This document shows positions 1 through 13,663 of a stretch of 64,000 nucleotides of DNA, in pieces. The stretch spans positions 352,886 to 416,885 of the forward strand of contig VFFE01006609.1 of assembly GCA_008921705.1 (NCBI GenBank), read 5' to 3'. Source of the stretch: Burhinus oedicnemus (lineage: Eukaryota > Chordata > Aves > Charadriiformes > Burhinidae). The notes under the pieces were generated by a model. It saw only the letters and a program-made list of their open reading frames with translations. It made no database searches and was not told where the DNA came from. The position numbers and the translations under genes were made by a program. Each line of letters opens with the position of its first letter. The first letter of the stretch is position 1.

Positions 1-35
1 TAATTATTAGTGCATGAGTTTCATTTCATAGGTGG

Positions 36-53
36 TTTTTTTTTTTTTTTTTT
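36..53. repeat. Poly(T) run, 18 bases
   Basis: An uninterrupted run of 18 T. It could be the poly(A) tail of a minus-strand insertion, but no retroposed sequence is recognisable to its right, so it is called only as a simple repeat. Confidence 0.8.
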
Positions 54-2112
54 AAAGCTCTGTGAAAGCTGACTTCAGATTTTCAAGAACCAAATCTTAG
101 GAGGAAAAAAAAAGGCAAATCCAAAATAACAACATCATCTGATGCTTCTATTTTACTACTATTTTTTTCATATTTGAAACATTTATGTAATTTAATGGAC
201 ATATCTGTTAGAACAAAAGTGTCTTTCAAAGGAAAACTAGTTTAGAAGATAATTTATGTAAATATAGGGTGCTCGTATTTATGAAGTCTAAAATATTTTC
301 TGAAATTGATGCTGGTCACTTTGTCTTTTGATAGTTTTTCAGTCTATATTAAATTGCAGATATTTTTAATGTTTTTATTATTGATCTAATTTTCAGAGGT
401 GTCACATGTTTATCTAGAAGTGTAGAAGAGTAGCACCTTTTTCAGAAATGCACTTGCCTTATTTTCTAATTTTAAAAAATGAAATATATCAGTTAAATTA
501 TATTTGTATTCAACGTTATCCCAGAAAGAAAATCGCTGGAGGGTTCATACATAAATTTCTTGCTAATTATGTTTCACTATATGTCCTCTGAGACATTACG
601 TTAACAATATACCAGCACATCTGTTTGCATTCACATTTTACCAGTTACAAGTACTGAAGAGATTTTTATTTTTTTTATGATGTTACACTGTTTACATTTC
701 TTAGTTTATTTAAGAGGAAGATAATCTTACCTTTGCAATGAATTGAACTAAATTTGCAGTTGACATGGGAATTAAATGCTTAAATCATATACAAATATAC
801 ATCTCTGTTGCTTAACTACTGGCTGTACAGATCAGAAATGTAAAGACACTAGAGATTCTTTGCTCAAGTTTTATGCAGTTACTGAGAAAAATGTGCAACA
901 CACTTTGTCATGTATGTTTGTTTGTGATTCAACAAATACCTTTTCCCAGCACATAAGTGATGTTTGATTTAAGTGTTAATCATGTTATGAACTGATGCTA
1001 AAGCCAAAACAGAATTGGTGCCTCAGAGGGCATTGACTAACAGCTTCAGGAAGTATTCCCAGAAATACTATTACATAATTTGCTCTGGTTTTAGACAACC
1101 ATGGTCAATATGAAAAATGTTATCTAAAATTATCTGTTCTTCCTTGAAAATTCAGATACAAATGCAAGCACTCCCATAGTTCCCTTCTGTAATATGCAAA
1201 TAGTGATGAATATCTGTATATTTTTGCGTTTTTGTGTGTGGTATATGTACTACCTCAGACAAATGCTGTAAAAAAACCCAGTGTTTTCATGGTTTCTATC
1301 CAAACCACAATTCATTAGTGACCCACTTTAGATTCATCCCACAATATACAAACGGTTTGCAAAACTGAGAATCTGGCTCTGGAAATCCTCCTATAGCTTT
1401 CATTAGGAAAACTTTGCAATGTTCAGCTTTTGCATCCCTCAGGCAAATCTTGCTTTGATGGGTGAATTTAGTACTTCCTATATTGAGAATGATACAACTA
1501 GTAAATATTTAAAGCTGGTAATAGTTATGTGGGAGCAAACTTACCTATATATGTAAATTGCTTCTTATCCATTAAACAAAGGCTTGGCTGAATTATACCT
1601 TAATGTTTGCCTTCGAATTGCTGAGAGGTCAGGCGTAACAAATGCTGAACGATAAAGCAATGTAAAGCCCACCTCTTATGTGCCATACTGTATTTTCAAG
1701 TTGTTAATTTTAAAATAAGTATTGTAAGAAACCTCTACATCTTTTCTTCTGCAGTATCTACACATGCCCACGCATGCACACAAAATGTAAATAAATAAAA
1801 AGATAATCAAAGCAGATAAAGCCAAATCCCTCAGCTTCAGGTGTCTCTATTTCAGATCACATATTGCTTTTGTGTGCAAGAAAGGGAGTTGTGTAAGCCT
1901 GTGAATTCTGCAGTCCTGCAAGCTGTCACTCAGCACCCACTGATGTCATTAGAAGAATGTTAAAGGAGAAGGATTTGTTCATGTAGTGCTTCTTTTAGCA
2001 CTGTTTGAGGTGATACATATGCCATAGAATGTGAACAATAATCTATTACAGTTTAATCAGTCTGCTATCATGCACCATTTGGTTTCCCTTTTGGAAGTCA
2101 TGATTCCTGATG

Positions 2113-2151
2113 CCAAACAAACAAACAAACAAAAAAAAACCAACAACAAAA
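2113..2151. repeat. (CAAA)n-type simple repeat
   Basis: About four perfect AAAC units are followed by a run of nine A and a degenerate CAACAACAAA tail. It is a low-complexity A-rich microsatellite with no associated gene. Confidence 0.8.
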
Positions 2152-4781
2152 AGTGACAAAACTCATGCATTTCTATTTTTTAAACAGCTTTGTGTTTGTA
2201 TGTAATGTTTAAAATAGGAATTTGATGAAATCACAGCCTGGCCATTGTTAATCCATGTATTCTGAAAACTGTAATAAAGATATACATAACATGATTTTGC
2301 TAGGTGCGCCAATGTTTTGCTTGTTTATAATGATTATTACCTATTGAGTACCATCACCTCAAAATCTGTTCTTGTTATATAAAATTATCATCCTGAAATT
2401 ACTTTCCATTTTAGCATACTGACGCGTTATGGTTCTCTATTTCTTTTCTTGAAACTGTCAAGAATATTTGACTTGAATTTGGGGAAAAAGATGTCTTTTC
2501 CAATGGAGGAGGACTTTAAAAACAAAATAATCCAAAAAAGTGTATAATTAAAAAAACCCAACATTGAATCATGGTGATACCTTTTTATTTTTACAAAAAT
2601 AACAATAAAAGGGAATCACTAAAAAAATTACGTGGGTCCATATTTATTTTAAGTGGCTGGATTCCACTATAGACTTTTTAAGACAGACACATAGTCAGAT
2701 GACTATTATTGGTGTTTGCCAAATTATTTACTTCACTTGGTTGCAAAATGGTCTTAATGGAATAGAAACTTGACAGACTTTTACCTTCAAAACTGTATAT
2801 TGCACCTTAAACAACTTCATGATGTCACCGTAACAGACTGAATTGCACAACAGTGTGGAGAGAGCATTGAATTTCTGCATTAAGTACTTAAGATTCTAAT
2901 TGAATGGAATTCTAATGAATATCATCAGCCGTGTTGATATAACACTCCTTTACTAATTTTTTTATGTGGAAAAGATATGCCAAGGGATGGTCGAAGGCAC
3001 CGTTTTATTTTTAATGAACTGAACTATAATTAGAATGCACTATTTGATATATAGTGAAGAAGTAGAGGTTTATTTTCTTATGGGATTAACATGAAAAAAA
3101 TGAAAACTTCTAAGTGCCAGCTATAAATATAAATGCTATGATTGTCATGATCAAGAAAAATGTAGTAATGGTGTCCTACATATACCATATTCTTGTTCCT
3201 TACTTTTAGGTAAATGTTCTTGACTTTTTAGTGTAGGAGTCTGGGATTCCCATCGTCCTCTCAGATATTTTTGCCTTTGGGAGATTGGCAGGCAGAATTT
3301 GTCCTGAAACAAGTAGCAGGTACTTTAATACCTTTCTCAATGGTAATTATTTCTGTGGCTTCCTCACATGTTTAAGAAATCCTGTATGTGAACTTCAGAT
3401 TGATAGCAAGTTATGGCGCTCTGCTGCACAGATAGACCTCTTTCTTATGTTTGGATACTTTCCGTAAATATGAGCTATATTCCTCCCCTCTATTATTTCT
3501 TCCAGTCATCATCTCACAATTAGCCTTTCTACATTTTTTTTTTAAGGAAGTCAGTATTACTAGACTGTAGTAAAATTATAAATACATTCAATTGATTTGC
3601 TCAGAAGTATTTGATGAGTACTTAGTGGCTGTAATTAATCCCTTCTAATAAATGTGAAACTAAGATTAAGAAGAAAAATCCAAATTAGGGATTTTTGGTT
3701 TGCCTGTGGACTGTGAGCAAACACTAATTTAGTCCACTTAAATTCACAAGGTACTGAAAGCTGTTTGTTTGTGTCAGTGTAGTAATAAGGCCAACCTAAG
3801 AAACCCATCTGAGAGGCAAAGGATATTATCTCAGGCACCATGCTAACAAAATCACACAGCTTTTTGATTTCAACTGGCTCTCGCCTGGTCTGCTCAGGGC
3901 ACATGCAGAGCAAGCTTGCGTCAGCCTGCGGTGTACTGCTGTAGATGTACTTGCAGCGAGGCAGCAGCAGAGCCAGGTCTTCAGGCCAAGTTTTTATAAG
4001 GGCAATGTGCCCAACTTTTCTCCATTGAACTAATTGATCTCTGAGTCTTAAGGGGCAAATTATCTGAGAGGCACAGATGACTGAAAAGCCCCGAGAGTGC
4101 TTTTCTGCTTTCTAAAGTGCCCGAGTCCTTTAGAAAAAAATTAAGTAAGACCTGGTCCCGATAAGGCATTGGTCAGATCTGGTGTAAGCTAATTCTAATT
4201 CTCCGCTGACATTACACCAACCCCGCATACCCAGGCCTCTGACCTGTAGAAGTTATTCCTGCAACACTAGAAAAATGTATGTTTTTAAACAGTCTTTGAG
4301 AGTACAAGGATGACTTGATGAATAACTATCAGACTGGCAATTCAGTGGCGTTAGAGATTCATGTCAGGCTGTTATTGTTTTAGTACTTTGGTGACGCAGA
4401 TACCCTGAAGTGGCTCAGAAGACTATTCCATTTGTGGAAGGAATTGTTAATCATCACACTTTCTCAAGCATTCTTTATCTACTGGAGTAGTAAAAAGGGA
4501 AAAGGATTACTTTGAAGAAATAAAACAAGTGCTGACCAAAGGTATATGTATGATAAACTATGAATAAAGCTGTAACTTTAAAGAAATAACATTTTAAATG
4601 CACAATGGCTTGATTACATACCTATTCAAGTGAAGTTCTTCTACTTAATTGTTACAAGATCAGTCAACTTAAAGAACAGCAGTATTTGCAGATTAAAAAA
4701 AAAACAGACAAAAAAACCCCATCTAACTGAGAATTCAATGACTGAATTCACTGCCATGAAGAGAAAGGAGATTACAAAGGC

Positions 4782-4807
4782 AAAAAGTAATGACAAAAAG
4801 TAATGAC
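4782..4807. repeat. 13-bp perfect tandem duplication
   Basis: The unit AAAAAGTAATGAC occurs twice head to tail with no mismatch. It probably arose by replication slippage and has no apparent coding role. Confidence 0.85.
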
Positions 4808-5467
4808 AAGGCCTTTGCACGACCTGTCATGAGTAGTATTAAAACCAAACGGAAAAACAAGAGTGGCAAATTTGCCTACGTGCATTTGGCACTGTGCATA
4901 ATAGATTTTGAAACTGATCTGTTATACTTTAATGAAGATTGTGGTATTTTGAAAGCTGTGGTAACATAGAATGGCCAAATGAAATTGTGTCTCCAGAAAA
5001 ATTTCAAAATTCTGTTAAGCCAAGAAAGATGTAATTTAATCTCTGGCAATGTATGTGTAAATGTAATATGTATTTTACCTGAAAGTAATTAAAATCTCTT
5101 CCAATAAGCTGTAGTTTTAATTCCAGTGAACAATAATTATTTGAGCAAGGTTTAATGAATTTCAAATATTACCTAAACCAAAGTAACACAATATTTTATA
5201 TAGCTTATATGTTTTGTGTCTAGGTGATGGGTCTGGAAAGAGTCATAGAATCTTTTTCTTTGGATGAGATGCACTTTCAAACATTAATAAAATAATTTTT
5301 ATTTCCAATAGCATAACCAAGTTAAAACTAAGAGCGTTCTTACATTTCAGCTGAATATATTCTTGTGTGAGTGTTTTGTTCTTCATTGCATTTCACTGTC
5401 CACAGCTGTGCTTAAATTCTTGAGTGCTAAGAAATTAAGATTAGGCTTGGAGGATGCCTAACTGCGG

Positions 5468-7165
5468 AATCACAGAATCATGGAATTTTCAGAGTTGGAA
5501 GGGACCTCTAGAGATCATCTAGTCCAGCTCCCCTGCTGAGATGCAGGAATGCCTGGAGCACATTACTCAGGACTGCATCCAGGCGGGTCTTGAAAATCTC
5601 CAGAGAAGGGGACTCCACAACCTCCCTGGGCAGCCTGTTCCAGGGCTCTGTCACCCTCACCGTAAAGAAGCTTTTTCTTAGGTTTGAATGGAATTTCCTA
5701 TGTTCCAACTTGGGCCTGTTGCCCCTCGTCCTGTCACTGGGAACCACTGAAAAGAGTCTGGCTCCATCCTCCTTCAACCCACCCTTTACATACTTCTAAG
5801 CAAGAAGAAGGTCTCCCCTCAGCCTTCTCTTCTCCAGGCTAAAGAGTCCCAGGTCTCTCAGCCTTTCCTCCTAAGGGAGGTGCTCCAATCCCCCAATCAT
5901 CTTTGTTGCCCTACGCTGGATTCTCTGCAGTAGTTCCCTGTCCTGCTTGAGCTGGGGAGCCCAGAACTGGACACAGTATTCCAGCTGTGGCCTCACCAGT
6001 GCTGAGTAGAGGGGGAGAATGACCTCCCTCGACCTACTGGCCACCCTCTTCCCTATGCAGCCCAGGATTCCATTGGCCTTCCTGGCAACAAGGGCACACT
6101 GCTGGCTCATGGATGATTTACTATATCTACCAGGACCCCCAGATCCTTCTCCTCAGAGCTGCTTTCCGGCAGGTCCACCCCTAACCTGTATTGGTGCCTA
6201 GCGTTCTTCCTCCCCAGGTGCAGGACCCTACACTTGCTCCTGTTGAACCTCATTAGATTCTTCTCTGCCCAGCACTCCAGCCTGTCCAGGTCACGCGCGG
6301 CCCTCTGGGGTGTCAGCCACCCCTCCTAGTTTGGTATCACCAGCGAACTTGCTGAGGATACACTCTGTCCCCTCATCCAGGTCATTGATGAATATATTGA
6401 ACAAGATTGGACCGAGTATTGACCCCTGGGGGGCACCACTGGTTACAGGCCTCCAACTTGACACTGCTCCATTAATCACAACCCTCTGAGTTCTGTCACA
6501 CAGCCAGCTCTCAATCCACCTCGCTGTCTCCTCATCTAGCCCACAGTTGCTTAGCTTCCTAATGAGGATGTTATGGGAGACAGTGTCAAAAGCCTTGCTG
6601 AAGTCAAGGTAGATGACATCTACTGCTCTCCCCTCATCCAGCCAACCAGTTATAACATCCTAGAAGGCTATCAGATTGGTCAAGCATGATTTACCCTTGG
6701 TAAATCCATGCTGACCACTCCCAATAACTTCCTGTTCTTCAACGTGTTTGGAGATAACATCCAGAACAAGTCGTTCCATTACCTTTGCAGGGACAAAGGT
6801 GAGACTAACCAGCCTGTAGTTCCCTAGGTCCTCCTTCTTGCTCTTTTTGAAGATTGGAGTGATGTCGGCCTTCTTCCAGTCCTCAGGCACCTCTCCTGTT
6901 CCCCATGACCTTCCAAAGGTGATGGAGAGTGGTCTAGCAATAACATCCGCCAGCTCTCTCAGCACTTGCGGGTGCATCCCATCAGGGCCCATGGACTTAT
7001 GGGTGTCCAGCTTGGCCAAGTGTTCTCTAACCCCATCCTTCTCAACTGAGGGAAAGTCTTCCTCTCTCCAGACCTTCCCCCTTGCCTCCAGGGTCTGGGA
7101 TTCATGAGGGACAGCTTTAGCAGCGAAGACCGAAGAAAAGAAGGCATTCAGTAACTTCTGGCAAT
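5468..7165 (-). mobile_element. CR1 LINE copy 1, 5'-truncated
   Basis: This is a chicken-repeat-1 non-LTR retrotransposon lying in reverse. Its 3' end faces low coordinates: the + strand begins AATCACAGAATCATGG, the reverse complement of the octamer-type CR1 3' terminus, followed by the conserved GTTGGAAGGGACC block. Going up in coordinate, the minus strand encodes the C-terminal region, then the reverse transcriptase, and stops near the LNAFF motif upstream of the RT at about 7160. Its 3' region resembles copy 6 more than copies 2 to 5, so it belongs to a different CR1 lineage. No target-site duplication is evident. The element is truncated at its 5' end, as is usual for CR1, and cannot move on its own. 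Confidence 0.96.
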
Positions 7166-7169
7166 GCAT
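5508..7169 (-). pseudogene. CR1 ORF2 reverse-transcriptase remnant (copy 1)
   Basis: This is the decayed C-terminal half of the CR1 ORF2 polyprotein, whose RT copies CR1 RNA into DNA at the target site. From the 5' side one sees LNAFF, the MGPDGMHP region, DWKKADITPIFKK, GNYRLVSLT and [18 protein letters not shown] at 6660-6662 then replaces the Tyr expected after LIAF. The same frame continues through [16 protein letters not shown], which keeps the first catalytic Asp, and [16 protein letters not shown], and then FAGD where the family has FADD (Gly codon at 6339-6341). A deletion or frameshift near 6291-6300 breaks the frame. The C-terminal region survives in pieces at 5871-6110 and 5508-5777. 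It is a dead enzyme: one active-site Asp is lost, with a nonsense codon and at least one frameshift. Confidence 0.93.
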
Positions 7170-10100
7170 TATTTATGCGGGAAAAGAGGAACTGACGCTT
7201 CCAAGCAGTCTGCCCAATGAATAGCGTTTTTTGCGAAGATTTTTGAAGCATGAGAATAAATTCATAATGATTGAGATTTTGATTTATTTATTTTTAATAA
7301 TTTTTTTTTTTTTTTAATGAGAGAATTTTAGCTCATCACAGGATGTTGTTGCCAGTTAGGAACAGAGCTGAGTAGTAGTAGTGTTGCAGTATCAGTCAAT
7401 GGTCATGGCATCATTAAGTCTAAATAAATATTTTACTCCCTGTTTATGAAAAGTGTAAAATTGAAAATTGTAAACTGGTGGGGTTAGACAGTTTCTACAG
7501 TGGTGATAAAGCTGTCTTGTCTTTTTTCCCCCTAGAAAGTGGTTAGAGCTCATTTCAGGTGTTTTGAGCTGTGTCCTTTTAGTTTTCATTTTTTTGAGAA
7601 ACATTGTTGCTGTAAAACATCTCACCATCAAATGAAAAGCAGAAAAAGCTGGCATTGAATTATTATAGCTGAGAAACACTCAGGGAAAAAAATACAAATA
7701 CTGAACGAGAAGGGTGTGGAAAGAAGATCCACATCAGTACAATGGTGACTTGTGTTCTTCTGTTGTAATTTCCACTTTTTAACCCAGTCTTACCCAAGCG
7801 AAGACCCAAACCCCAGACACTCATGCGTAGTGTGTTGGCTTGCGCGCTGAGCCTCTACGGGAGCAGTTGGAGCAGACAGATCTGCCTGCTCATCGGACTG
7901 TGCTTCTGGGAAGCCCTGTTATCTGCCTTTGGAGTAGTGCAGGAGCCACTCGTGGCATTTTGATTGGCAGGTCTTGGAAAGGAATTTTAGACAGCAAGAG
8001 GCTGCTGTAGGCCAGTTCCCAGCAGGGCAGGAAGACAAAGCAGGGGAAGGGAATGCTCTCTGGTGTCTTAGTATGCTGCCTGAGAAGCAAGGAGCTGTTG
8101 ATTCCTCAAAGTCACAGTTTTACACTGCAGGCTCAGGCAGGCAGTATTGCAGCAGTTTGTTTACGTATTTCAGCTTTCTCTGCACTGTAACAGTTAAGAA
8201 CATTCTAAAAGAAATTAAAGAGGTGATTTTTAGTTACATTTGAACAACGCGGAGGAATTCTGTGCAATACAGGAGCCCTGTGTATAGTTACAGCATAAAA
8301 GCTGGTGGTGATGGTCCTTTGATTCTGTTCTTAGCCCAACTACTAACCTAGAGCAAGTAATTTAGACTCCAACTTTAATTTCATCACCTTTAAAGTAAAG
8401 ATAGATTAGCAAAACTTGCGCAAGATTATCCTATTATCAGCTTGATTTTTGCAAGGTTGACAAAAAAATTGTTCTTTGCGTTGGCTAGATAAGTTGGTCC
8501 AAATTAATTTATCTTGCCTCTCATAGGTAAGATGCTAGCAGATTTCTGTAGTTAGTCTGCAAACCCATTTATATTCCCTCAGCACTAACACCTGTAGAAT
8601 TCTGAACAGTGAATTGCAGTGGAAAGAAAAAAATACTGAAAATAGTAATGTACTCAGATGAAATACAACAAACACATTTTGTTGGTACAACCTGCGTGTG
8701 TTATTTGAAGCAAAAAGTTGTATTGCTTCACTTTAGATATGTAAGTTTGTCATTGAGGTATTGCTGGTGTAATGATATGCAAGTGTCTCTATCACATATA
8801 CAATATGTTGCACGGTTAAATGCTTTCTGTATTGATTGACTCAGACCACTATTCCTCATAAGCAGTAGGAAGTCTTAAAGCCTGATGCAGATGCTGGAAT
8901 GTGATTATGTTATGATGGAATGGAGCTTATTCAGCGATCCTGTGATTATTAAAGGTAATGAGGGTAATTTATAGCCTCTTATGACCTACTGGTACCAGAA
9001 GCTAAAATGCGGGTGTTAGGGGAAAAAAAACCCTACTTCAGGAGCTAGAAGGCACAAAATCACATCAATTTTTGTTAGGTAGTGATAAGGTACAAAATAT
9101 AGCTTGTGTAATTTATAGAGAACCTTAATTAGTTCATATTTGAATCTTTAGGTCTGGTTAATATACCAAGCCAGGCATCCAAAATGCTCTTCAGTTTAGT
9201 ATTATTAGAGCAGTTACCTAACGTGTTATTGTGATGTTTGTGTACTACAGTCAGTTATCTGGATGCTGCTGTGTGGGTTATGCATATTAAGCCTGGCTCT
9301 GCTGATTTCAGGCTGACACTCTGAATGAAATAAATGGCAGCTTTTCTATGGACTTCAAAATCGTTCTCTATATATCAAATTATAGTTATCTAAATCTACA
9401 ATGAAAGATAAGTCCTCCATCAAAAGCAAAGTTTCTTCATATAAAAAAAATTCCCCAATCCTTCTGCAAGTGCCCACGTAAATATTTAACTTGTAAGTTT
9501 TAATTCCTGAAGCATGATTAAATTGTTTAAAAAAATGGATAATATCAATTGTATGAGTTTATTGAAATTTATTGCTTTCTTTAATAGCCTTTATATGCTG
9601 ATAGAATATGTGTTGTTTTATGACATAAATTTCTGCATCTCATTAGTTCCTAAAAGTAGCTGGTTCCCGGCATTTATATACTGCTATCCTGAAGCTTAAT
9701 TGTGGTATTAGGAGGTTAAAAAATTATTTTATAAATTCTTTATCACAAAACTGGGCATGGATTCTGTTTGGAAGAAAATATTTCCAAGTATCTAGTTACT
9801 GTGAATTTAACTAAACGTAATGGAAATGCTTTTTGAATCATCTACATTATGTTTGCACAGTACAGTTGCTTGACAAAAATTAATAATCTGAAGTCATTCA
9901 CAACAGCATAACTTAATAATTACTTTATTATAGCATTCCTATCCAACTGGATATTCAAAGTATACATTGGGAGAAAAGAGCTCTCTCCAGTTGAAGTGAG
10001 TGGGAGACAAGCATCTAACTTTTTAATAGCAAAGGATTGACAAAAAAAAGGATATGGAATGGTGATAATCAGCTGTCAGTCTCAGCTCTCAATCATACTG

Positions 10101-12787
10101 GTAAAAATATCTCAAGGAACTTCATGATTTACACTGGAAAGCAACATTTGGCGTAAGGAATAATGCCAGAAAGGATAGGAAAGAAATAATAAGGAAGAAC
10201 AAAATACATGTAAAATAGTGTTATAAAGTGATTTATCAAAACTGTTTTTTCAGAAAGTAATGAATGTACGTAAATGCCTCAAAGAGAAAACACGGAAATT
10301 GCTAGCACAGAGAGAAAAAGTCTGCCATATTAAGGGAGAAAAGGAGCAAACTCACAGCATATGGTTACTTTTATCATCTAACACAAGGTGTTGCTCAGCT
10401 CTCATCCTTCAGTTTGCAGTATAAAGCACCGGCATGTTTGTCCATAAGGTTAATACTGTTGCACAGCCTGTGAAAGGTGCCAATGTGGGGGAAGGGCAAA
10501 GGGTAGGGGTTAATTCGCTCAGTCAGCCAGAACTGGGTTCCAACTGTCTGAATTGCATTTTTAAAATAATAACCATTATCTTCTTGCCTGCTGAGATTTG
10601 GTCGTCATCTTTAGGCGTTACTGCCACAGCACTTCACTAACAAAATTCAGCCCACATCTCTAAAGCAGACCGTATACCCACGATGAGTAGACTCCTAAGA
10701 AATCACTTAAGAAATGCCATAAACAAGCAGACATAGCTTAGAAAACAGGTTTTTCTAATGCCAGTTTACAATATGTAAAGCTAAACTTAATTTAAAGGAT
10801 GCTTCTTAAATATAAGGTGGAATTAGATATCTAACTTTTTAAAAGGTGGAAACAGGAGAAACTGCCACTAAAATACTTCTGTGTTGTAAGACTTCAGTAC
10901 ATGCTGAAGTGAGGTGACAGCATTTTTTTAAACTGGAATTTTTCAAGAATGTGATAATCATGAACTGGCATAGACACACGTTACAAAAGGGGACAAGAAC
11001 ATAGCTATGCTAAATAATTCAGCAAAAACTATTTCAGGTGCTTTTGAGGGCTTTTTGCATGTGTCCTTGTATTTTCTTCCTAAATAATTTCATTTCTGTA
11101 ATCTTACTTTTACAGCAGCAACCATTTACAGAAGCACTAAATCATAGGCAGTATAATCCCTTTTACACAAAGGAACAATTTAAAAAGGATAAACTTCATT
11201 TTTATGGGTTTCGGTGAACTGTATCAGGGAAGTGTTGCCTTCTCCCATTCATTTAGTTACTGTGTTTGCCTTGAGCCTCACAATGTGTTTTGCCCTGTAA
11301 AATCTTGAGTGTTCTTGATTCCTGCATTTGGCAAAGAACTGACATAGTAGATAAAAAGTCTCTTGATCGGTTCCCTTGTGTTGCCCAAAAAGTGATTCAG
11401 ACTTGCAGCTACTTATCTATGAGCCACACAGACTCAAATCTGAGGGTCAAGCACAATTTCTTGTGAAGCAAAATTTAAAACACTAAATGTAGAGTAAACA
11501 GACCTTGAAATGTAATAAAAATGCTATCTCTGATGTCTTTGGCTTGGTTGGACTGTTAGAAAATTTTGGCCTTTGAATAAAATCTGTTTATGCATATTAT
11601 TAAAATGCCTCGTAGAAGAGTTATGCCAGGATTAGTCTTAGATACTGCTTTCTACTAGGGTTATTCACTTGACTAGGTTTCTCTTGTTGCTCACTAATTT
11701 CACCATTATTTGTTTTTAGTGTGAGCCAGATTGATGAACACTATTACATTTGAGCAGAGGTGTACCCTGCCAATTTCAGCTAATGTATGTCATTGATCAA
11801 GGTAGGTAAGAAACATCAGTTCTACTGATGTAGTTATGCAGGGGAAGTCTTTAATGTACATTCTGCTATGTCAGCAAAACTGTATTTTTACTGTAGTACA
11901 TTGTATAATCAAGGAACGAAATTATATAAAACATAGATCTGCCCTCATGAAGTTATTTTCCTTACAAAGTATACTAGTTTTCCTACATTAATAAAGCATT
12001 TGCTCCTAATGAAGACATAGCCTGCAATTTTGGTACAATCCAATACCAACACAGTCATAATTTTCTTTCATTTTGATTTTAATCAGATTTCTTTCATGGA
12101 GGATCAGTTGCAGGTGCCTGAGTCTAAAAAGGAGCAGCTGTGAAAAACCAGGTAGGATCTGATGCCTAATTTAAACCAAAAGGTTTCTGTTGAACTTCAG
12201 GGTTTTTTTCACCTGTGGCACAAATTCTGAAGTCTTTTGCTTTCACCATGTGTTTCATCCAGTTTTCTTTCAGTTAGTTTATCTCTCTCCACATAACTTC
12301 AGTTGCCATTGTGGTGACTGCCCTTTGGAGAGCAGAAAATTGAAGTTATCAGGGAACATCTGTACTACGCGTGTTCAGACTGGAAAAGCAAGGAATATCC
12401 AACAGAATGTGTGGGAGAAATTTGTAAAGAAACAAATTTCATCAAACTGAAATAGTGAGACTAGGCCCTCATTATTTTAATGGAAGCAGCCATCTTCATT
12501 CATACAGGTGGGCTTCACCCCAATGAAGCCCTGCATGTTAGTATGTACTTTTAAAACATATTTCATTTATCTCTACTCTGAAAAATGGCTATTACCTGAG
12601 GCACAGAACTGAACAGGGATCTTAGTATGGTGGAGTTCTCATCCATATAGCTTCCTGTGTTTCTTTTTCTACAAGCTGACAGTCTTTTGCAATACAGCTG
12701 TTTTCTCTTTCTCACTCTCCAGAACCATTTTGTGAACGAGTGAGCTTGAGTTAGGTACAGTGGAGAGAAATAGTCAGGTTTATGGAC

Positions 12788-12821
12788 CTCTCTTGTGGAG
12801 GCGGAATTAACCACAAGAGAG
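12788..12821. repeat. Perfect 11-bp inverted repeat (hairpin)
   Basis: CTCTCTTGTGG at 12788-12798 is exactly complementary to CCACAAGAGAG at 12811-12821 across a 12-base spacer. No coding context or run of T after the stem suggests a function. Confidence 0.8.
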
Positions 12822-13663
12822 ACTGACAGAAGTGTCATTAGTTTATTGATGCAGCATGCTAGGAAACAGAACGCTGTGTCCTAAGTCTGGACGAATCTTT
12901 ACTTAGTGCAAGAGAGACAGCAAGGTACATATGCATGGAGGGATGAGAGGAGTTGTGTTCGCTATGTCAGTGAGCAATGACAAGAATTGTATTCATCAGT
13001 GATGCAAGGGTAAAAGAAGCAGAGGTTTATATTTTTCAGAAGGCATTGCTTATTCTGGCAAAATGTAAATACATCAATCTGTAACTGCACAGCAGTGTGT
13101 GATGTGAATAATTATTTTGGCCCCAATTCATTTTTGGTGCAATTTAACATTGTTGGAATTAAAATCCAGTCCTTTAACTGTAGGTTTTCTCTCCCCCAGA
13201 GGAAACAGTCCCCTGTCTGGCTGAATGCCCTTCTCAGAAAAATCTTCTCAGTAAAAATGAATGTCATTCAGAATGTGTCAGTGTTTAATGTCTCTAAAAA
13301 CACTATCTTACTCTAAAACTAGTATTTTTATACCTAAACCTGAGCCCAGCCTTTTTGCAACATTTGTTGTACAAGACAACGGTATGAGTATACAGCACAG
13401 AGACTGATTAAAAAGTTTTCCATATAGCTTCTAGCTGGTTGCAATTTAGAATATGACTTGCTATACTGAGATGCTGAAAACTGTAAACAGTATTTGCATT
13501 TTGTTGTGAATATTTTGCATAACTTTAAGGATGTTTTCTTTATCCCCAAGTGGGTCTGTTTTGAGCCCATAATGTACTGTGAAGTTTCAGTAACACAGAA
13601 AAATTTGTTGAGCACAAACAGGCCAGTATCATAGCAGACATAACAGCATTCAAGCAAAGAGTG

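Larger units (their letters stand above)
1..5467. other. AT-rich non-coding stretch, no gene recognised
   Basis: I see no exon, RNA gene or recognisable transposon here. The reading frames are short, under about 95 codons, and show no family motif. It holds a run of 18 T at 36-53, a CAAA-type simple repeat near 2113-2151 and a 13-bp tandem duplication at 4782-4807. A slightly GC-richer patch lies near 3880-3985 with four CpGs, in a window that is otherwise poor in them. The sequence is typical of bird intergenic or intronic DNA. Confidence 0.7.

Noticed and set aside
5241..5252. AGTCATAGAATC, resembling a CR1 terminal octamer
   Set aside because: Only one octamer-like match and no CR1 body on either side, so chance is sufficient.
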